Below, piece after piece: positions 29,897 through 39,996 of a DNA stretch of 64,000 nucleotides. The translations under genes and the position numbers were made by a program. Source of the DNA: Arenibacter aquaticus (GTDB lineage Bacteria; Bacteroidota; Bacteroidia; Flavobacteriales; Flavobacteriaceae); assembly GCF_003957295.1 (NCBI RefSeq), contig NZ_RQPJ01000014.1, forward strand, positions 194,060 to 258,059, written 5' to 3'. How positions within the stretch are numbered: position 1 is the first letter of the stretch; each line of letters begins with the position of its first letter. The notes beneath the pieces were generated by a model that made no database searches, was not told where the DNA came from, and saw only the letters and a list, made by a program, of their open reading frames with translations.

Positions 29897-32800
29897 ATGA
29901 AAACAAAGTTAAGTGGAATCCTAACGCTGTTTCTAGCGTTGATTGTGCAAGTTACTTTTGCACAAGAAAAAACGATTTCAGGTACGGTTACGGACCAAGA
30001 TGGCCTACCGCTCCCTGGAGTGAACATCCTAGTAGAGGGAACTACTACCGGTACCCAATCTGATTTTGATGGACTATACACCATTGATGCAGAGGTTGGG
30101 CAGGTTTTAGTATTTTCCTACATAGGACAAAAAAATGCTAGAATGACTGTAGGCGCCAGCAATACGATAAACGTGCAAATGGAAGAGTCAGCACAAGCAT
30201 TGGAAGAAGTGGTGGTAACAGCATTAGGTATTAAGAGGAATCCAAGGTCTTTAGGATACTCTGTCAAGTCTGTAGAAGCCGAATCTATCACTGAAAACTC
30301 TGAACCGGATCTTATTAGATCTCTTAACGGTAAGGTTCCAGGGGTCAACGTAAATGTATCTACCGGTGTTGCAGGTGCTTCCAACAAAATTAGTATTAGG
30401 GGTACTACTTCCTTTCAAGGCGGGAACCAACCTCTATTTGTTGTAGATGGGACCCCCTATAGCAATGACGAGATAGAAACTTCTAGCCAAATAACCGGTG
30501 GTGGTGGTTATGAAACCGGTATCTCTTCTTTGGACCCCAATGATATTGCCAATGTAGAAGTTCTTAAAGGAGCGGTAGCTGCGGCACTTTACGGTTCCAG
30601 GGCAGTCAATGGTGTTATAATTATTACCACCAAAGCGGGACAATCTGGAGGATTATCCAACAAAAAATTTGAAGTATCCCTTAACTCTGGGATTTATTTT
30701 GAAACCATTGCCAATCTTCCTGAATATCAGAATACATACGGTAACGGAACAAATTTCAATTACAACAACGCCAACGGTTCTTGGGGTGCAAGGTTTGATT
30801 CAAGGGAAACCATCCCAACCTGGCCAAATTTACTAAATGCCTTCCCTGATCAGTTTGGACCTACTGTTCCTTATGTAGCACAACCAAATAACGTTAAAGA
30901 CCTGTTTAAAACAGGATTCGTTGCGGACAATTCCATAAACGTTAGATCTGCAAACGAAAATTCCAATTTCAGTTTAACCATTTCCAATATGGACCAACAA
31001 GGGTATATTCCTTTTAACTCTTACAAAAGGACCAATATATCTACAGGTGGTAATTTTCAATTGGACAATGGCCTTAAGGTTGGAGCTAACCTAAGTTATT
31101 CAGATGGTTACCAAGTTGGTCCCTTTCTAGGTGAAAACCAATATGCAGGTGCCGCTTCTTCTTTTGCAAGAACTTTAGTCTTGGGAAGAACTTGGGATTT
31201 AAGTCTTCCATACGAAGATGCTAGTGGGGCGCCTGTAATTCCTAATGGTGGCTGGGATCACCCTTTATGGTCATGGGAACACAACCAAATTAGAACGGCT
31301 ACCAACAGAACGGTTGCCAACGTAAATTTTGCCTATGATTTTAATGAGCATATCAACGCAAGATATCAATTAGGTATAAACAAATACGAACTTGGGCGTG
31401 TTGAAATAACCGACAAAGGATCAAGAGGTGCTTCCGGTACAGGAAGGGTTGTGACGGACGATTACGATAGCGAGGAAATTGAATCTACCTTTGTGGTAAC
31501 CTTTAATTATGACTTGACCAGTGATTTGAATATGAACTTTCTGGTTGGAAACAATGTTAACCAAATTTCAACCCACCGAGTTGGATATACTGGAACAAAT
31601 CTTATTGCCGATGACATCTTTACTGTAAAAAATACGGCCAACGTAGTTGCCGATGTAGATGATACAACCAGAAAAAGAATTGTTGGGGTTTTTGGAGACC
31701 TAGGTTTGGGGTATAAGGACTATTTGTTCTTAAATGCCACAGCAAGAAACGACTGGTCCTCTACACTACCTAAAACAGATAATAGCTTTCTTTATCCTTC
31801 CGTTTCTTCTTCCTTCATATTTACCGAAGCTTTCGGAATAAATAACGATATCCTTAGCTATGGTAAGATTAGAGGTGGTTGGGCCAACGTAAGCCGGGAT
31901 GCCGATCCTTACCAAATAAATAAGATTTTTGGCGTTGGGGATGTATATGCAGGACAACCTTCTGTATTTGTTCCTACAACACTAGGAAATCCTTCTTTGA
32001 GTCCAGAAAACACCGAAGAATATGAAATAGGTCTGGATTTGGAATTATTTAAGAAAAGAGCCATTTTAGACTTTACATGGTATAAAAAAACAACCACAGA
32101 TCTTATCTCTGAGGTTAATGTTCCTACCTCTTCCGGTTACACTTCCTTTCTTACCAACATAGGTGAAATGGAAAATACAGGTATAGAAATAGGTCTAACC
32201 TTAATTCCTATTAGAACAGAGAACTTTAAGTGGTCTACGTTTACTTCATTTACCAAGAACGATAATGTTGTTAACGAATTAATAGAAGGATTGGACAGAT
32301 TTCCACTTAACGTGAACGAAATTGCTTTCGTAGACGAAGGGGAACCCTTTGGAGTATTCTACGGAACTGCCTTTGCCCGTGACGATGAAGGTAATTACCT
32401 AATCGAAGAAGGTGGTGGTGGTATTTTACAGGCCGCTGAAAATAAGGTAGTAGGTGACCCCAATGCAGACTTTAAAATAGGTTTTACCAATACTTTCAAA
32501 TATAAAACTTTAAGCCTTCAGGCTCAGTTTGACTGGAAAGAGGGGGGAGACGTAGCTTCCACGACCGTAGCCTCATTATTAGGTAGAGGGGTAACCAAAG
32601 ACACAGAAGACAGGGAGCGTACTTTTATTATACCTGGTGTATACGGCGACCCAATAACGGGAGAAGCTATTTTGGACAATGCCGGAAACAAAATTCCGAA
32701 TACGACTCAGATAACCATGAACAACTTATATTTCTCTCCTACCACCAATAGTAATACTTTTGGTATCAATTCTGTAGATGAGGCTACCATATATGACGGT

Positions 32801-33052
32801 ACTGTTTTTAGGTTAAGGGAGATTGCCTTGGCCTACGAAGTTCCAAGGAAGTTTTTGGACAAAACCTTTATTGGTTCCATGACATTTTCTGTGGTAGGGA
32901 ACAACCTTTGGTATTTTGCACCAAACGTTCCCAAGTATACCAATTTTGATCCAGATGTTACAGCTTATGGATCTGGAAACCTACAAGGGATTGAAACTCA
33001 ATCTGCCCCTAGTTCCAAAAGGTTTGGGTTTAAACTTAACGTAACATTTTAA
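29897..33052 (+). CDS. SusC/RagA-family TonB-dependent outer-membrane transporter
   Basis: A 1051-residue transporter: signal peptide (1-22, ending TFA), carboxypeptidase-regulatory-like domain (about 27-97, ISGTVTDQDG), plug domain (about 110-215, with SIRGTTSF, FVVDGTPY and ALYGSRAVNG), then the 22-strand barrel ending in NVTF, an aromatic C-terminus as expected. It imports a nutrient captured by the SusD partner, powered by TonB. The substrate is unknown; no glycoside hydrolase, protease, sigma or anti-sigma gene is adjacent. First of a three-gene operon beside the ribosomal promoter. Confidence 0.95.
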   Translation: MKTKLSGILTLFLALIVQVTFAQEKTISGTVTDQDGLPLPGVNILVEGTTTGTQSDFDGLYTIDAEVGQVLVFSYIGQKNARMTVGASNTINVQMEESAQALEEVVVTALGIKRNPRSLGYSVKSVEAESITENSEPDLIRSLNGKVPGVNVNVSTGVAGASNKISIRGTTSFQGGNQPLFVVDGTPYSNDEIETSSQITGGGGYETGISSLDPNDIANVEVLKGAVAAALYGSRAVNGVIIITTKAGQSGGLSNKKFEVSLNSGIYFETIANLPEYQNTYGNGTNFNYNNANGSWGARFDSRETIPTWPNLLNAFPDQFGPTVPYVAQPNNVKDLFKTGFVADNSINVRSANENSNFSLTISNMDQQGYIPFNSYKRTNISTGGNFQLDNGLKVGANLSYSDGYQVGPFLGENQYAGAASSFARTLVLGRTWDLSLPYEDASGAPVIPNGGWDHPLWSWEHNQIRTATNRTVANVNFAYDFNEHINARYQLGINKYELGRVEITDKGSRGASGTGRVVTDDYDSEEIESTFVVTFNYDLTSDLNMNFLVGNNVNQISTHRVGYTGTNLIADDIFTVKNTANVVADVDDTTRKRIVGVFGDLGLGYKDYLFLNATARNDWSSTLPKTDNSFLYPSVSSSFIFTEAFGINNDILSYGKIRGGWANVSRDADPYQINKIFGVGDVYAGQPSVFVPTTLGNPSLSPENTEEYEIGLDLELFKKRAILDFTWYKKTTTDLISEVNVPTSSGYTSFLTNIGEMENTGIEIGLTLIPIRTENFKWSTFTSFTKNDNVVNELIEGLDRFPLNVNEIAFVDEGEPFGVFYGTAFARDDEGNYLIEEGGGGILQAAENKVVGDPNADFKIGFTNTFKYKTLSLQAQFDWKEGGDVASTTVASLLGRGVTKDTEDRERTFIIPGVYGDPITGEAILDNAGNKIPNTTQITMNNLYFSPTTNSNTFGINSVDEATIYDGTVFRLREIALAYEVPRKFLDKTFIGSMTFSVVGNNLWYFAPNVPKYTNFDPDVTAYGSGNLQGIETQSAPSSKRFGFKLNVTF

Positions 33053-33063
33053 TAAAAAGAACT

Positions 33064-34764
33064 ATGAAAAATATATTCAAAATAAATCTTAAAAGCCGCA
33101 CAATGTTCGCTGTAGCATTGGTGTCTTTACTTTTCTACAATTGTAGTGACTATTTGGATGTGAACACAGATCCAAACAATCCTACAACAGCACCGCTAGA
33201 TCAACTTTTGACCGACGCGGAGACGAATTTTAACCTAATCACGGAATTTAGGGTTTATATGGCGGAAGAACTTTCTGCCTATGTACACCAGTTCACTTTT
33301 CGTGAAGAACAGGATCAATATGGTACCCAGCCCGATAATGCAGATATTCAAAATTCTTGGGATGTAGCCTATTCGGTAATAACTGCAACAGACATTATTA
33401 TTGAACAAGGTACTGAGGAAAATGAATTGATTATGGTAGGTATGGCACAAGTTATAAAAGGCTATACTGCTACAATTATTGCAGATATTTGGGGGGATGC
33501 TCCTTTTTCAGAGGCATCCAACCTAGCAAATGGGGTTGTTAGCCCAGTCTTTGATAGTCAAACATCAATCTATGAAAACGCCTTGGCCTTAATTGATACT
33601 GGTCTAGCCAATATTAATAGTGGTGAGGGAACAAATCCAGGCACACAAGATTTATTTTACGATGGTAACATAACCAAATGGAATAAATTTGTAAACACTC
33701 TTAAATTAAAATTGTACAATGAAATTAGATTGTCATCATTATTTGATGCCGGCAAATTAAATGCATTAATTTCAGCAGATAATTTTATGACTAGCAATAG
33801 TGATGACTTCCAATTCCCTTACTCTACTACCCAATCTCCTGCAGAGGAAAGAAATCCACTTTATAGAGCTTCCTATTTAACTGGACAAACTTCTCACTAT
33901 GCCAGTCCTTGGTTTTATGAAATCCTAAAAGGATGGAACCCTAATATCCATAACGGACTTGAGGATCCACGACTTCCCTACTATTTCTTTAACCAGTTGA
34001 CCCCGGGTGAATTACCTCCAGATGTTGGGGATCCAACCACAGGTGACCCCAAGGCAGATTATTGGGATAGAAACACAGGTTTTCACACTATTAGATTCGG
34101 TAGCATAAGCGCCAATAGGGATTTTGCCTCTAGGGAATCATCCACTTATCCAGGAATATATCCTGCCGGAGGTAGATATGATGATGGCGAAGGAGGGGAT
34201 GCCGATGTAGATGCCGGAACTGGTGCAGCTCCACATAGGTTATTGACTTTTCATGAATATCTTTTTATCAAAGCTGAATTAATTCAGGCGGGTGTAATTT
34301 CTGGTGATGCAAGAACTACTCTTGAAGAAGCAATTACTGCTGCATTTAAGAAAGTAGATGATGTTGTGGCAAATTCAGAAACCGATCAAACAGTTCCAAC
34401 TCTAGACGGTACTACAGCTGTTCAAGAGTTTATAGATGGTATTTTGGCAGAATATGATGCTGCTTCGGATGACAAGAAAATGGAAATCATTATGACTCAA
34501 AAATGGGTATCAACCTTTGGTGACCCATTTGACCAATACAATGATTACAGAAGAACCGGATACCCGGTATTGGCGGATCCTAATGGACCATCTCCAGAAT
34601 ATCAGTTGGACAATGGCGACGACTGGCCATTGGATGATAGCGAGACAACGTTAAACAGACCATACCAGGTTTCCCTATTCTGGCCACAAGCCGAATTGAA
34701 CGTTAATGAAAATGCACCTGCCCAAAAAGATGCAACTACGTATAAAATATTTTGGGATAACTAA
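33064..34764 (+). CDS. SusD/RagB-like nutrient-binding lipoprotein (SusD_2 type)
   Basis: A 566-residue surface lipoprotein. The lipobox LFYNC puts the lipidated cysteine at C27. The start of the mature part (SDYLDVNTDPNNPT) and the helices with YTATIIADIWGDAPFSEA are typical of the SusD-like_2 subgroup, which caps a SusC transporter. It follows susC by 11 nt. The aromatic-rich, TPR-like fold suits binding of sugars or peptides; which one cannot be told. Confidence 0.92.
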   Translation: MKNIFKINLKSRTMFAVALVSLLFYNCSDYLDVNTDPNNPTTAPLDQLLTDAETNFNLITEFRVYMAEELSAYVHQFTFREEQDQYGTQPDNADIQNSWDVAYSVITATDIIIEQGTEENELIMVGMAQVIKGYTATIIADIWGDAPFSEASNLANGVVSPVFDSQTSIYENALALIDTGLANINSGEGTNPGTQDLFYDGNITKWNKFVNTLKLKLYNEIRLSSLFDAGKLNALISADNFMTSNSDDFQFPYSTTQSPAEERNPLYRASYLTGQTSHYASPWFYEILKGWNPNIHNGLEDPRLPYYFFNQLTPGELPPDVGDPTTGDPKADYWDRNTGFHTIRFGSISANRDFASRESSTYPGIYPAGGRYDDGEGGDADVDAGTGAAPHRLLTFHEYLFIKAELIQAGVISGDARTTLEEAITAAFKKVDDVVANSETDQTVPTLDGTTAVQEFIDGILAEYDAASDDKKMEIIMTQKWVSTFGDPFDQYNDYRRTGYPVLADPNGPSPEYQLDNGDDWPLDDSETTLNRPYQVSLFWPQAELNVNENAPAQKDATTYKIFWDN

Positions 34765-34781
34765 TACATAAAATTCATAAC

Positions 34782-35672
34782 ATGAAAAACATATATATAT
34801 TAAGTCTCTTTTTAGCCTTATTTGCGCTAAATACGTCATGTGATGATGACGGAGGCACTTCAGTCATTCCTTTGAAAACAGGAGCTCTTCCAGATTTTGC
34901 AGTGGTGGAGGGAAGTCCAGCTTTTATAGACCTTACCGGATTAGACAATCTGAATTTACAGTTTACTGTGGGGGTTGGAGTTGGAACACCAACATCTTTT
35001 GATTTGAAAGCTTTTTACGCTACTGTTGATGGCGATTTATACGGACCGGTAATATTGGATACGGGAGTAACCACCTTTCCCAAAGAATATTCTTTAACCA
35101 GCTCCGACATTGTCAGTGCGTTTACTGAGTTAAATAGCACTGATGATATTCAACTTGGTGATATGTTCAAGCTTTATACTTCCTATACTTTTGATGATGG
35201 ATCTCAATTAGAAGTTTTAAATAGTGAAGCCGAGCCCAATTACTACGCCGCCGATTTTAATCAAATTTCAGATTTTAAAATAAATTTGGATTATATCGTA
35301 TCTTGTCCTTCCGATTTAGGTGGGGATTACAGCGTGGTTAGTAATGGTACTTCTACAGACGGAGCACCTGTTAACAATCCATTGGTAGACTTTGCTTACA
35401 ATGTTACTCTGACAGACAATGGGGGTGGTAATTACACCATTTCTGACGGAGTTGCCGGTGTATACCAAGATTGGTACTGTACTCCTTATGGGTATTGTTT
35501 TGAAACGGCTGGTACCATGACCGACATCTGTGGAGACCTATCTGGGTCTTGGACCGAATCCTTTGGATGTGAAATTACCCTCACAGGGACAGTAAATGCA
35601 GACGGAACATTGTCAATAGAATGGGAAAATTGCTTCGGTGATTCTGCTACAGCAGTTTATACCCCTTTATAA
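34782..35672 (+). CDS. Third lipoprotein of the susCD operon, function unknown
   Basis: A 296-residue protein with lipobox LNTSC (C20) followed by DDD; acidic residues after the cysteine resemble the signal for export to the cell surface known in Bacteroidota. The rest is beta-rich, with four cysteines in the last third (positions near YCTPYGYCF, DICG, GCEIT) that could form disulfides. By position it takes the place of SusE/SusF-type surface binding proteins, but no sequence match is claimed. It is 17 nt from susD and ends before a strong terminator. Confidence 0.8.
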   Translation: MKNIYILSLFLALFALNTSCDDDGGTSVIPLKTGALPDFAVVEGSPAFIDLTGLDNLNLQFTVGVGVGTPTSFDLKAFYATVDGDLYGPVILDTGVTTFPKEYSLTSSDIVSAFTELNSTDDIQLGDMFKLYTSYTFDDGSQLEVLNSEAEPNYYAADFNQISDFKINLDYIVSCPSDLGGDYSVVSNGTSTDGAPVNNPLVDFAYNVTLTDNGGGNYTISDGVAGVYQDWYCTPYGYCFETAGTMTDICGDLSGSWTESFGCEITLTGTVNADGTLSIEWENCFGDSATAVYTPL

Positions 35673-35721
35673 ATATATTACAGACCCCTTTCAATTGATA
35701 GGGTATACGATTAAAGCATGA

Positions 35722-35758
35722 AGAGGCTGCCCTTTTTTTAGGCAGTCTCTTTTTTTTT
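35722..35758 (+). terminator. Terminator of the susCD operon
   Basis: AGAGGCTGCC pairs with GGCAGTCTCT (one G-T wobble) around a 9-nt loop, followed by eight Ts. Confidence 0.9.
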
Positions 35759-35850
35759 CTAAATAACGGAGTAAAAGTAGTTTTAACACAATGCAATGAA
35801 TTATTATAGCCTTGCAACCACAAATGCGCTCATATATGTAACATATTTTC

Positions 35851-35858
35851 TACCTTTA
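35851..35858 (+). promoter_or_regulatory. -7-like box directly before rlmB
   Basis: TACCTTTA lies 4 nt before the ATG. It is seven of eight to TAnnTTTG and would give an almost leaderless mRNA. No clear -33 box. Confidence 0.35.
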
Positions 35859-35862
35859 CCCC

Positions 35863-36609
35863 ATGAAAAACACCCAGCAAATTTACGGCATTAGAGCAGT
35901 CATTGAAGCCATAAAATCCAATGAGCCCATAGACAAGGTTTTTATCCAAAAGGGACTAAAGGGAGATCTCTCCAAGGATATGGAAACCTTGATCCGTAAA
36001 AACGGTATTAGCGCTTCCTATGTACCAATTGAGAAATTAAACCGACTTACCAAGAACAACCATCAAGGTGTGGTAGCCAACATATCCCCAGTCGCATTTT
36101 TAACCGTGGAAGAATTGGTAGAAAATGTATTGGATCAAAACAAGACACCTCTTTTCTTATTATTGGACCAACTATCGGACGTACGTAATTTTGGGGCCAT
36201 TATTAGAACCGCCGAATGTACCGGTGTGGATGGTATCATCATCCAAAAAAAAGGAGCCGCCCCTGTTACGGCCGATACCATTAAAACATCTGCCGGTGCC
36301 GCCTTTCGTGTTCCCATTGCCAAGGTAGACCACATAAAGGACGCCGTCTTCTACTTACAGGCTTCCAACATACAGGTAGTTGCTGCCACCGAGAAAACTG
36401 AAAACACCATTTACGATGTATCCTTTAAAGAACCCTGCGCCATTATCATGGGATCTGAAGACGTGGGCATATCCCCGTCTATATTAAAGGCTGCAGATCA
36501 TATGGCCAAACTACCACTATTGGGAGAAATAGGTTCTTTAAATGTTTCCGTAGCCTGTGGCGTATTCCTTTATGAAGTGGTAAGACAACGACAAGAGTTG
36601 CTGAAATAG
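35863..36609 (+). CDS. rlmB: 23S rRNA (guanosine-2'-O)-methyltransferase, RlmB/TrmH family
   Basis: A 248-residue SPOUT (knotted) methyltransferase. The N-terminal substrate-binding domain (QIYGIRAVIEAI) is followed by the catalytic domain with DVRNFGAIIRTAE, IMGSEDVGI and LNVSVACGVFLYEV, the three SpoU motifs. RlmB methylates G2251 of 23S rRNA; the close relation to TrmH leaves some doubt on the target. Confidence 0.88.
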   Translation: MKNTQQIYGIRAVIEAIKSNEPIDKVFIQKGLKGDLSKDMETLIRKNGISASYVPIEKLNRLTKNNHQGVVANISPVAFLTVEELVENVLDQNKTPLFLLLDQLSDVRNFGAIIRTAECTGVDGIIIQKKGAAPVTADTIKTSAGAAFRVPIAKVDHIKDAVFYLQASNIQVVAATEKTENTIYDVSFKEPCAIIMGSEDVGISPSILKAADHMAKLPLLGEIGSLNVSVACGVFLYEVVRQRQELLK

Positions 36610-36720
36610 GCATTCCCTATCCACTTAGCTTCAACACTCACTAGTTTTGGGAAGATAAACGCTGTCCAATGTGGGTTTTGTACTTTTATTCCAAAGAAGA
36701 ATGAAAGAGCTTTGCCCTGT

Positions 36721-37470
36721 CTAATCATCTTCCTTCCCTTCTCCAGAATCCTTTTTAAAATGATACTTAATCACAATATCATCATCCAAAGAGGCAGACT
36801 CAGGAGGCTTGCTTTCTATAAAATTTCCATCTTCGTCAAAATGTTTTAGAAACTCGTCCTCTTCCTCATTATAGTCCTCCCGCTCCCATTCATATTTCCT
36901 AGGCTTTGGCAAAGGTGCTTTTATAACAAATGCCAGAAACAGTCCCGTAACAAATCCGCCTAAATGACCCTCCCAGGATATACCCTCCTCAACTGGAAAA
37001 ATATACCACAGTAAACTTCCATAGATAAAAACCACCACAAGGGACAAGGCTACCAACCTATAATACTTGGACAAAATACCTTTAAAAAAAACAAAACTGA
37101 CCAATACATAGATCAGCCCACTGGCCCCTATATGATAAGAAGGCCTACCTATAAGCCAGGTGATTACTCCTGACAGTAAAACACCCCATAGCAGTACCCT
37201 AAATACTATTTCCCTATAGAAATAAGCCAAAGATGCGGTAAGCACCGCAAGGGGTATGGTATTATTGTACAAATGCTCTACAGAAGAATGTATAAAGGGA
37301 CTTAGCACAATCCCCCTCAGTCCTTTTAAAGTTCTTGGATATACCCCATAATGATTAAAATTGACCTGATACCTAATTTCAAACCAATAAACTGTCCATA
37401 TAGAAAGCACAGCCATCATGGGCAATAAGACCACTAAATTGGTAAATTTAAAATAGCTACTTTCTCTCAT
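36721..37470 (-). CDS. Rhomboid-family intramembrane serine protease
   Basis: A 249-residue membrane protein with about six helices. The catalytic dyad is visible: S117 in IGASGLIY and H169 in WEGHLGG; HSSVEHLYNN (61-70) matches the HxxxHxxxN of helix 2. The acidic C-terminal tail (about 195-249) is hydrophilic. It cleaves membrane proteins within the bilayer; substrate unknown. It converges with rlmB and diverges from rarA. Confidence 0.9.
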   Translation of the reverse strand: MRESSYFKFTNLVVLLPMMAVLSIWTVYWFEIRYQVNFNHYGVYPRTLKGLRGIVLSPFIHSSVEHLYNNTIPLAVLTASLAYFYREIVFRVLLWGVLLSGVITWLIGRPSYHIGASGLIYVLVSFVFFKGILSKYYRLVALSLVVVFIYGSLLWYIFPVEEGISWEGHLGGFVTGLFLAFVIKAPLPKPRKYEWEREDYNEEEDEFLKHFDEDGNFIESKPPESASLDDDIVIKYHFKKDSGEGKEDD

Positions 37471-37475
37471 AAGCC

Positions 37476-37483
37476 GAAATATA
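37476..37483 (-). promoter_or_regulatory. -7-like box directly before the rhomboid gene
   Basis: TATATTTC on the minus strand ends 5 nt before the ATG; a TTTG lies 22 nt upstream (37509-37506). The transcript would be nearly leaderless. Confidence 0.35.
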
Positions 37484-37593
37484 ACTATTCCTACAATATT
37501 GAAACCAAAAAAGTAAAAACGGCTAAATTGTCATAATCATTCATATACACTTTAAAAGTATGGATTAGGAGCAATCCTCTTCCAACTTTGTTT

Positions 37594-37601
37594 TATTTTT
37601 A
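37594..37601 (+). promoter_or_regulatory. -7-like box directly before rarA
   Basis: TATTTTTA ends 4 nt before the preferred rarA ATG, the same spacing as at rlmB. Confidence 0.3.
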
Positions 37602-37605
37602 CATT

Positions 37606-38883
37606 ATGAACGAGCCATTAGCAGAAAGAGTACGCCCAAAAACATTGGAAGATTATATAAGCCAGAACCATTTGGTGGGAGAAAAAGGATCATTGACCCA
37701 TCAAATAAAGAAAGGCATCTTGCCATCATTGATTCTTTGGGGCCCTCCTGGCACAGGGAAAACCACCTTGGCCAATATTATAGCCCATGAAAGTGGTCGC
37801 CCCTTTTATACCTTGAGTGCCATAAGCAGTGGCGTTAAGGATGTAAGGGAGGTGATAGAGAAGGCAAAACAGAGTGGAGGATTGTTCACCACCAAAAATC
37901 CCATACTATTTATAGATGAAATTCATCGCTTTAGCAAATCCCAACAAGATTCCTTATTGGGAGCCGTGGAAAAGGGCTGGGTGACCCTTATAGGAGCCAC
38001 AACGGAAAATCCTAGCTTCGAAGTAATTCCTGCACTGTTATCAAGATGTCAGGTATACATCCTAAATCCCTTTGGTAAGGAAGACCTAGAAGCCTTGCTC
38101 CACAGGGCCATGGAACGGGACAGCTTATTACAAAAGAAAAAAATAACCCTTAAGGAAACCGAAGCACTATTGCGCCTTTCCGGAGGTGACGGCAGGAAAT
38201 TGCTGAATATATTTGAACTTATCATTAATTCGGAAGATACGGATACCGTTGTTGTCACGGACGAATTAGTCCTAAGCAAAATACAGAAGAACACCGTTCT
38301 ATACGACAAAACCGGGGAGCAACATTACGATATTATTTCGGCCTTTATAAAATCGATCAGGGGAAGCGATCCCAATGCCGCAGTTTACTGGCTGGCAAGG
38401 ATGATTGAGGGGGGAGAAGATGTAAAATTTATAGCAAGACGCTTACTTATATTAGCCTCTGAAGATATTGGCAATGCCAATCCAACTGCCTTGGTCATGG
38501 CCAATACCACATTTCAGTCGGTTACCACCATAGGCTATCCAGAAGCGCGTATAATCTTAAGTCAGTGTGTTATTTACTTGGCCACCTCACCTAAAAGCAA
38601 TGCCAGTTATATGGCCATCAACAAGGCTCAGCAAACTGTTAAACAAACTGGCGACCTTTCTGTTCCCTTGGCACTGCGCAATGCGCCTACCAAACTAATG
38701 AAAGATCTGGGATATGGGGAGGAGTACAAATATGCACACGATTATGAGAATAATTTTATAGCCGAAGAGTTTATGCCCAAGGAGGTAGCCAACACAAGCT
38801 TTTACCGTCCAGGAAAAAATCAACGGGAAAATGCCATCAAAGAATTTTTAAAAAAACGTTGGAAAGACAAGTATGAACTTTAG
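37606..38883 (+). CDS. rarA: Replication-associated recombination ATPase RarA (MgsA)
   Basis: A 425-residue AAA+ ATPase with Walker A GPPGTGKT (46-53), Walker [10 protein letters not shown] (D104, E105), sensor [11 protein letters not shown] and the C-terminal tetramerisation domain. It acts at stalled replication forks. The frame is open six codons further upstream; the ATG at 37606 is chosen because [11 protein letters not shown] is the family start. Its stop overlaps the stop of the convergent downstream gene by two bases. Confidence 0.93.
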   Translation: MNEPLAERVRPKTLEDYISQNHLVGEKGSLTHQIKKGILPSLILWGPPGTGKTTLANIIAHESGRPFYTLSAISSGVKDVREVIEKAKQSGGLFTTKNPILFIDEIHRFSKSQQDSLLGAVEKGWVTLIGATTENPSFEVIPALLSRCQVYILNPFGKEDLEALLHRAMERDSLLQKKKITLKETEALLRLSGGDGRKLLNIFELIINSEDTDTVVVTDELVLSKIQKNTVLYDKTGEQHYDIISAFIKSIRGSDPNAAVYWLARMIEGGEDVKFIARRLLILASEDIGNANPTALVMANTTFQSVTTIGYPEARIILSQCVIYLATSPKSNASYMAINKAQQTVKQTGDLSVPLALRNAPTKLMKDLGYGEEYKYAHDYENNFIAEEFMPKEVANTSFYRPGKNQRENAIKEFLKKRWKDKYEL

Positions 38884-39788
38884 AATTTAATATTCAGTTC
38901 CTGTCCCATTAACTTATCACCTTCGTAATATTCAAAATACCACTTATCCCCTTTTTTAAGAACAAGGCCGTTACCCACATCCCCGTTTGCAATAAACACA
39001 TTGGCCTGGGAGGTTTTATAAATCTTTAAGGTGATTTTTGGAGTACTGTCTACCAATTGATACCCATTGGCAATTGCCTGGGCGTACAAAACACCTGTTC
39101 CTTCAGTCTGGTATTTTACATTCGGTAATTCCATGGAAGGCATATTTTCTGCCTTGGTAATATTGGACTGAACCGGTTCCTTGCTTTTGTAGGACTGCTC
39201 CTCCAAGGTGGCTTTTTGTTGCACGACCTTCTGTAGGTTAGATTCGGCTCTATCCTCAGCCCTATCTGCAAATCTTATGTCTTTATCCTCTTCAGTAACG
39301 TTTTCCAACTGTTTAACATCATTTTTAAAACTTACGGTCGTGGGTGCGGTATCCCCACTGGGCTCATATTTATACCCCACCCCTGTTAAGGTTTGAAAGC
39401 ATTCCTTTATGGCCTCGGTATAGGCCGCTTTGTATTCCTTTTCCTTACTAATACCCTCTTTGGTGGTATAAACCTCATTGGATAAGCAGTCTTTGAGAAC
39501 AAGCGTTACCTTGGTAGTAAACAAGGAGGAATCGTCCTTCAATTCCAATAATAGTCCAAGGCACCTGTCACCCAGTAGATCTATCGGCAGAGCATTGTCA
39601 TAAACCGCATTAAAACCGTTCTCTACAAGCATGTATTTGATCAATGTACTGGTCTGATGCTGATTGGCTTTTTTAAAGGCTTCAAATTTCGTAGGCACTA
39701 TTATGTATTTGTAATTGTTTAATTGTGACTGCGCCATTCCTTTATACCCAAATATGGCACACAATGCTAATAAAATAATTTTTTTCAT
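38880..39788 (-). CDS. Secreted protein of unknown function
   Basis: A 302-residue protein with a signal peptide (MKKIILLALCAIFGYKGMAQ); 27 further codons upstream are open but would bury the signal, so the ATG at 39788 is chosen. After about 130 globular residues (YIIVPTKFEAFKKANQHQTS start) comes a polar linker (about 150-210), then a C-terminal part that reads like a short beta domain. No family named. Its stop overlaps the rarA stop tail to tail. Confidence 0.75.
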   Translation of the reverse strand: MKKIILLALCAIFGYKGMAQSQLNNYKYIIVPTKFEAFKKANQHQTSTLIKYMLVENGFNAVYDNALPIDLLGDRCLGLLLELKDDSSLFTTKVTLVLKDCLSNEVYTTKEGISKEKEYKAAYTEAIKECFQTLTGVGYKYEPSGDTAPTTVSFKNDVKQLENVTEEDKDIRFADRAEDRAESNLQKVVQQKATLEEQSYKSKEPVQSNITKAENMPSMELPNVKYQTEGTGVLYAQAIANGYQLVDSTPKITLKIYKTSQANVFIANGDVGNGLVLKKGDKWYFEYYEGDKLMGQELNIKF

Positions 39789-39996
39789 TTGTTTATGTTT
39801 CTTTGTTCTAAGGGAAATTCTGGTTCTTATAGCCACAAGGCTCCCACAAATGGAGAATATGGTTGGCACTACCGGTAAAATGGTAGTTTTATATACAACA
39901 TTTGCCCCTTCTTTTTATAATTATGTGACGGTAATTATGTTACAAAAATGATACCAAGCTCGACAAATGCGTAGACAGCTCGCTTGTAATTGAACC

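Noticed and set aside
29897-35672. Calling the SusCD genes a polysaccharide utilisation locus
   Set aside because: No degradative enzyme or regulator is linked.
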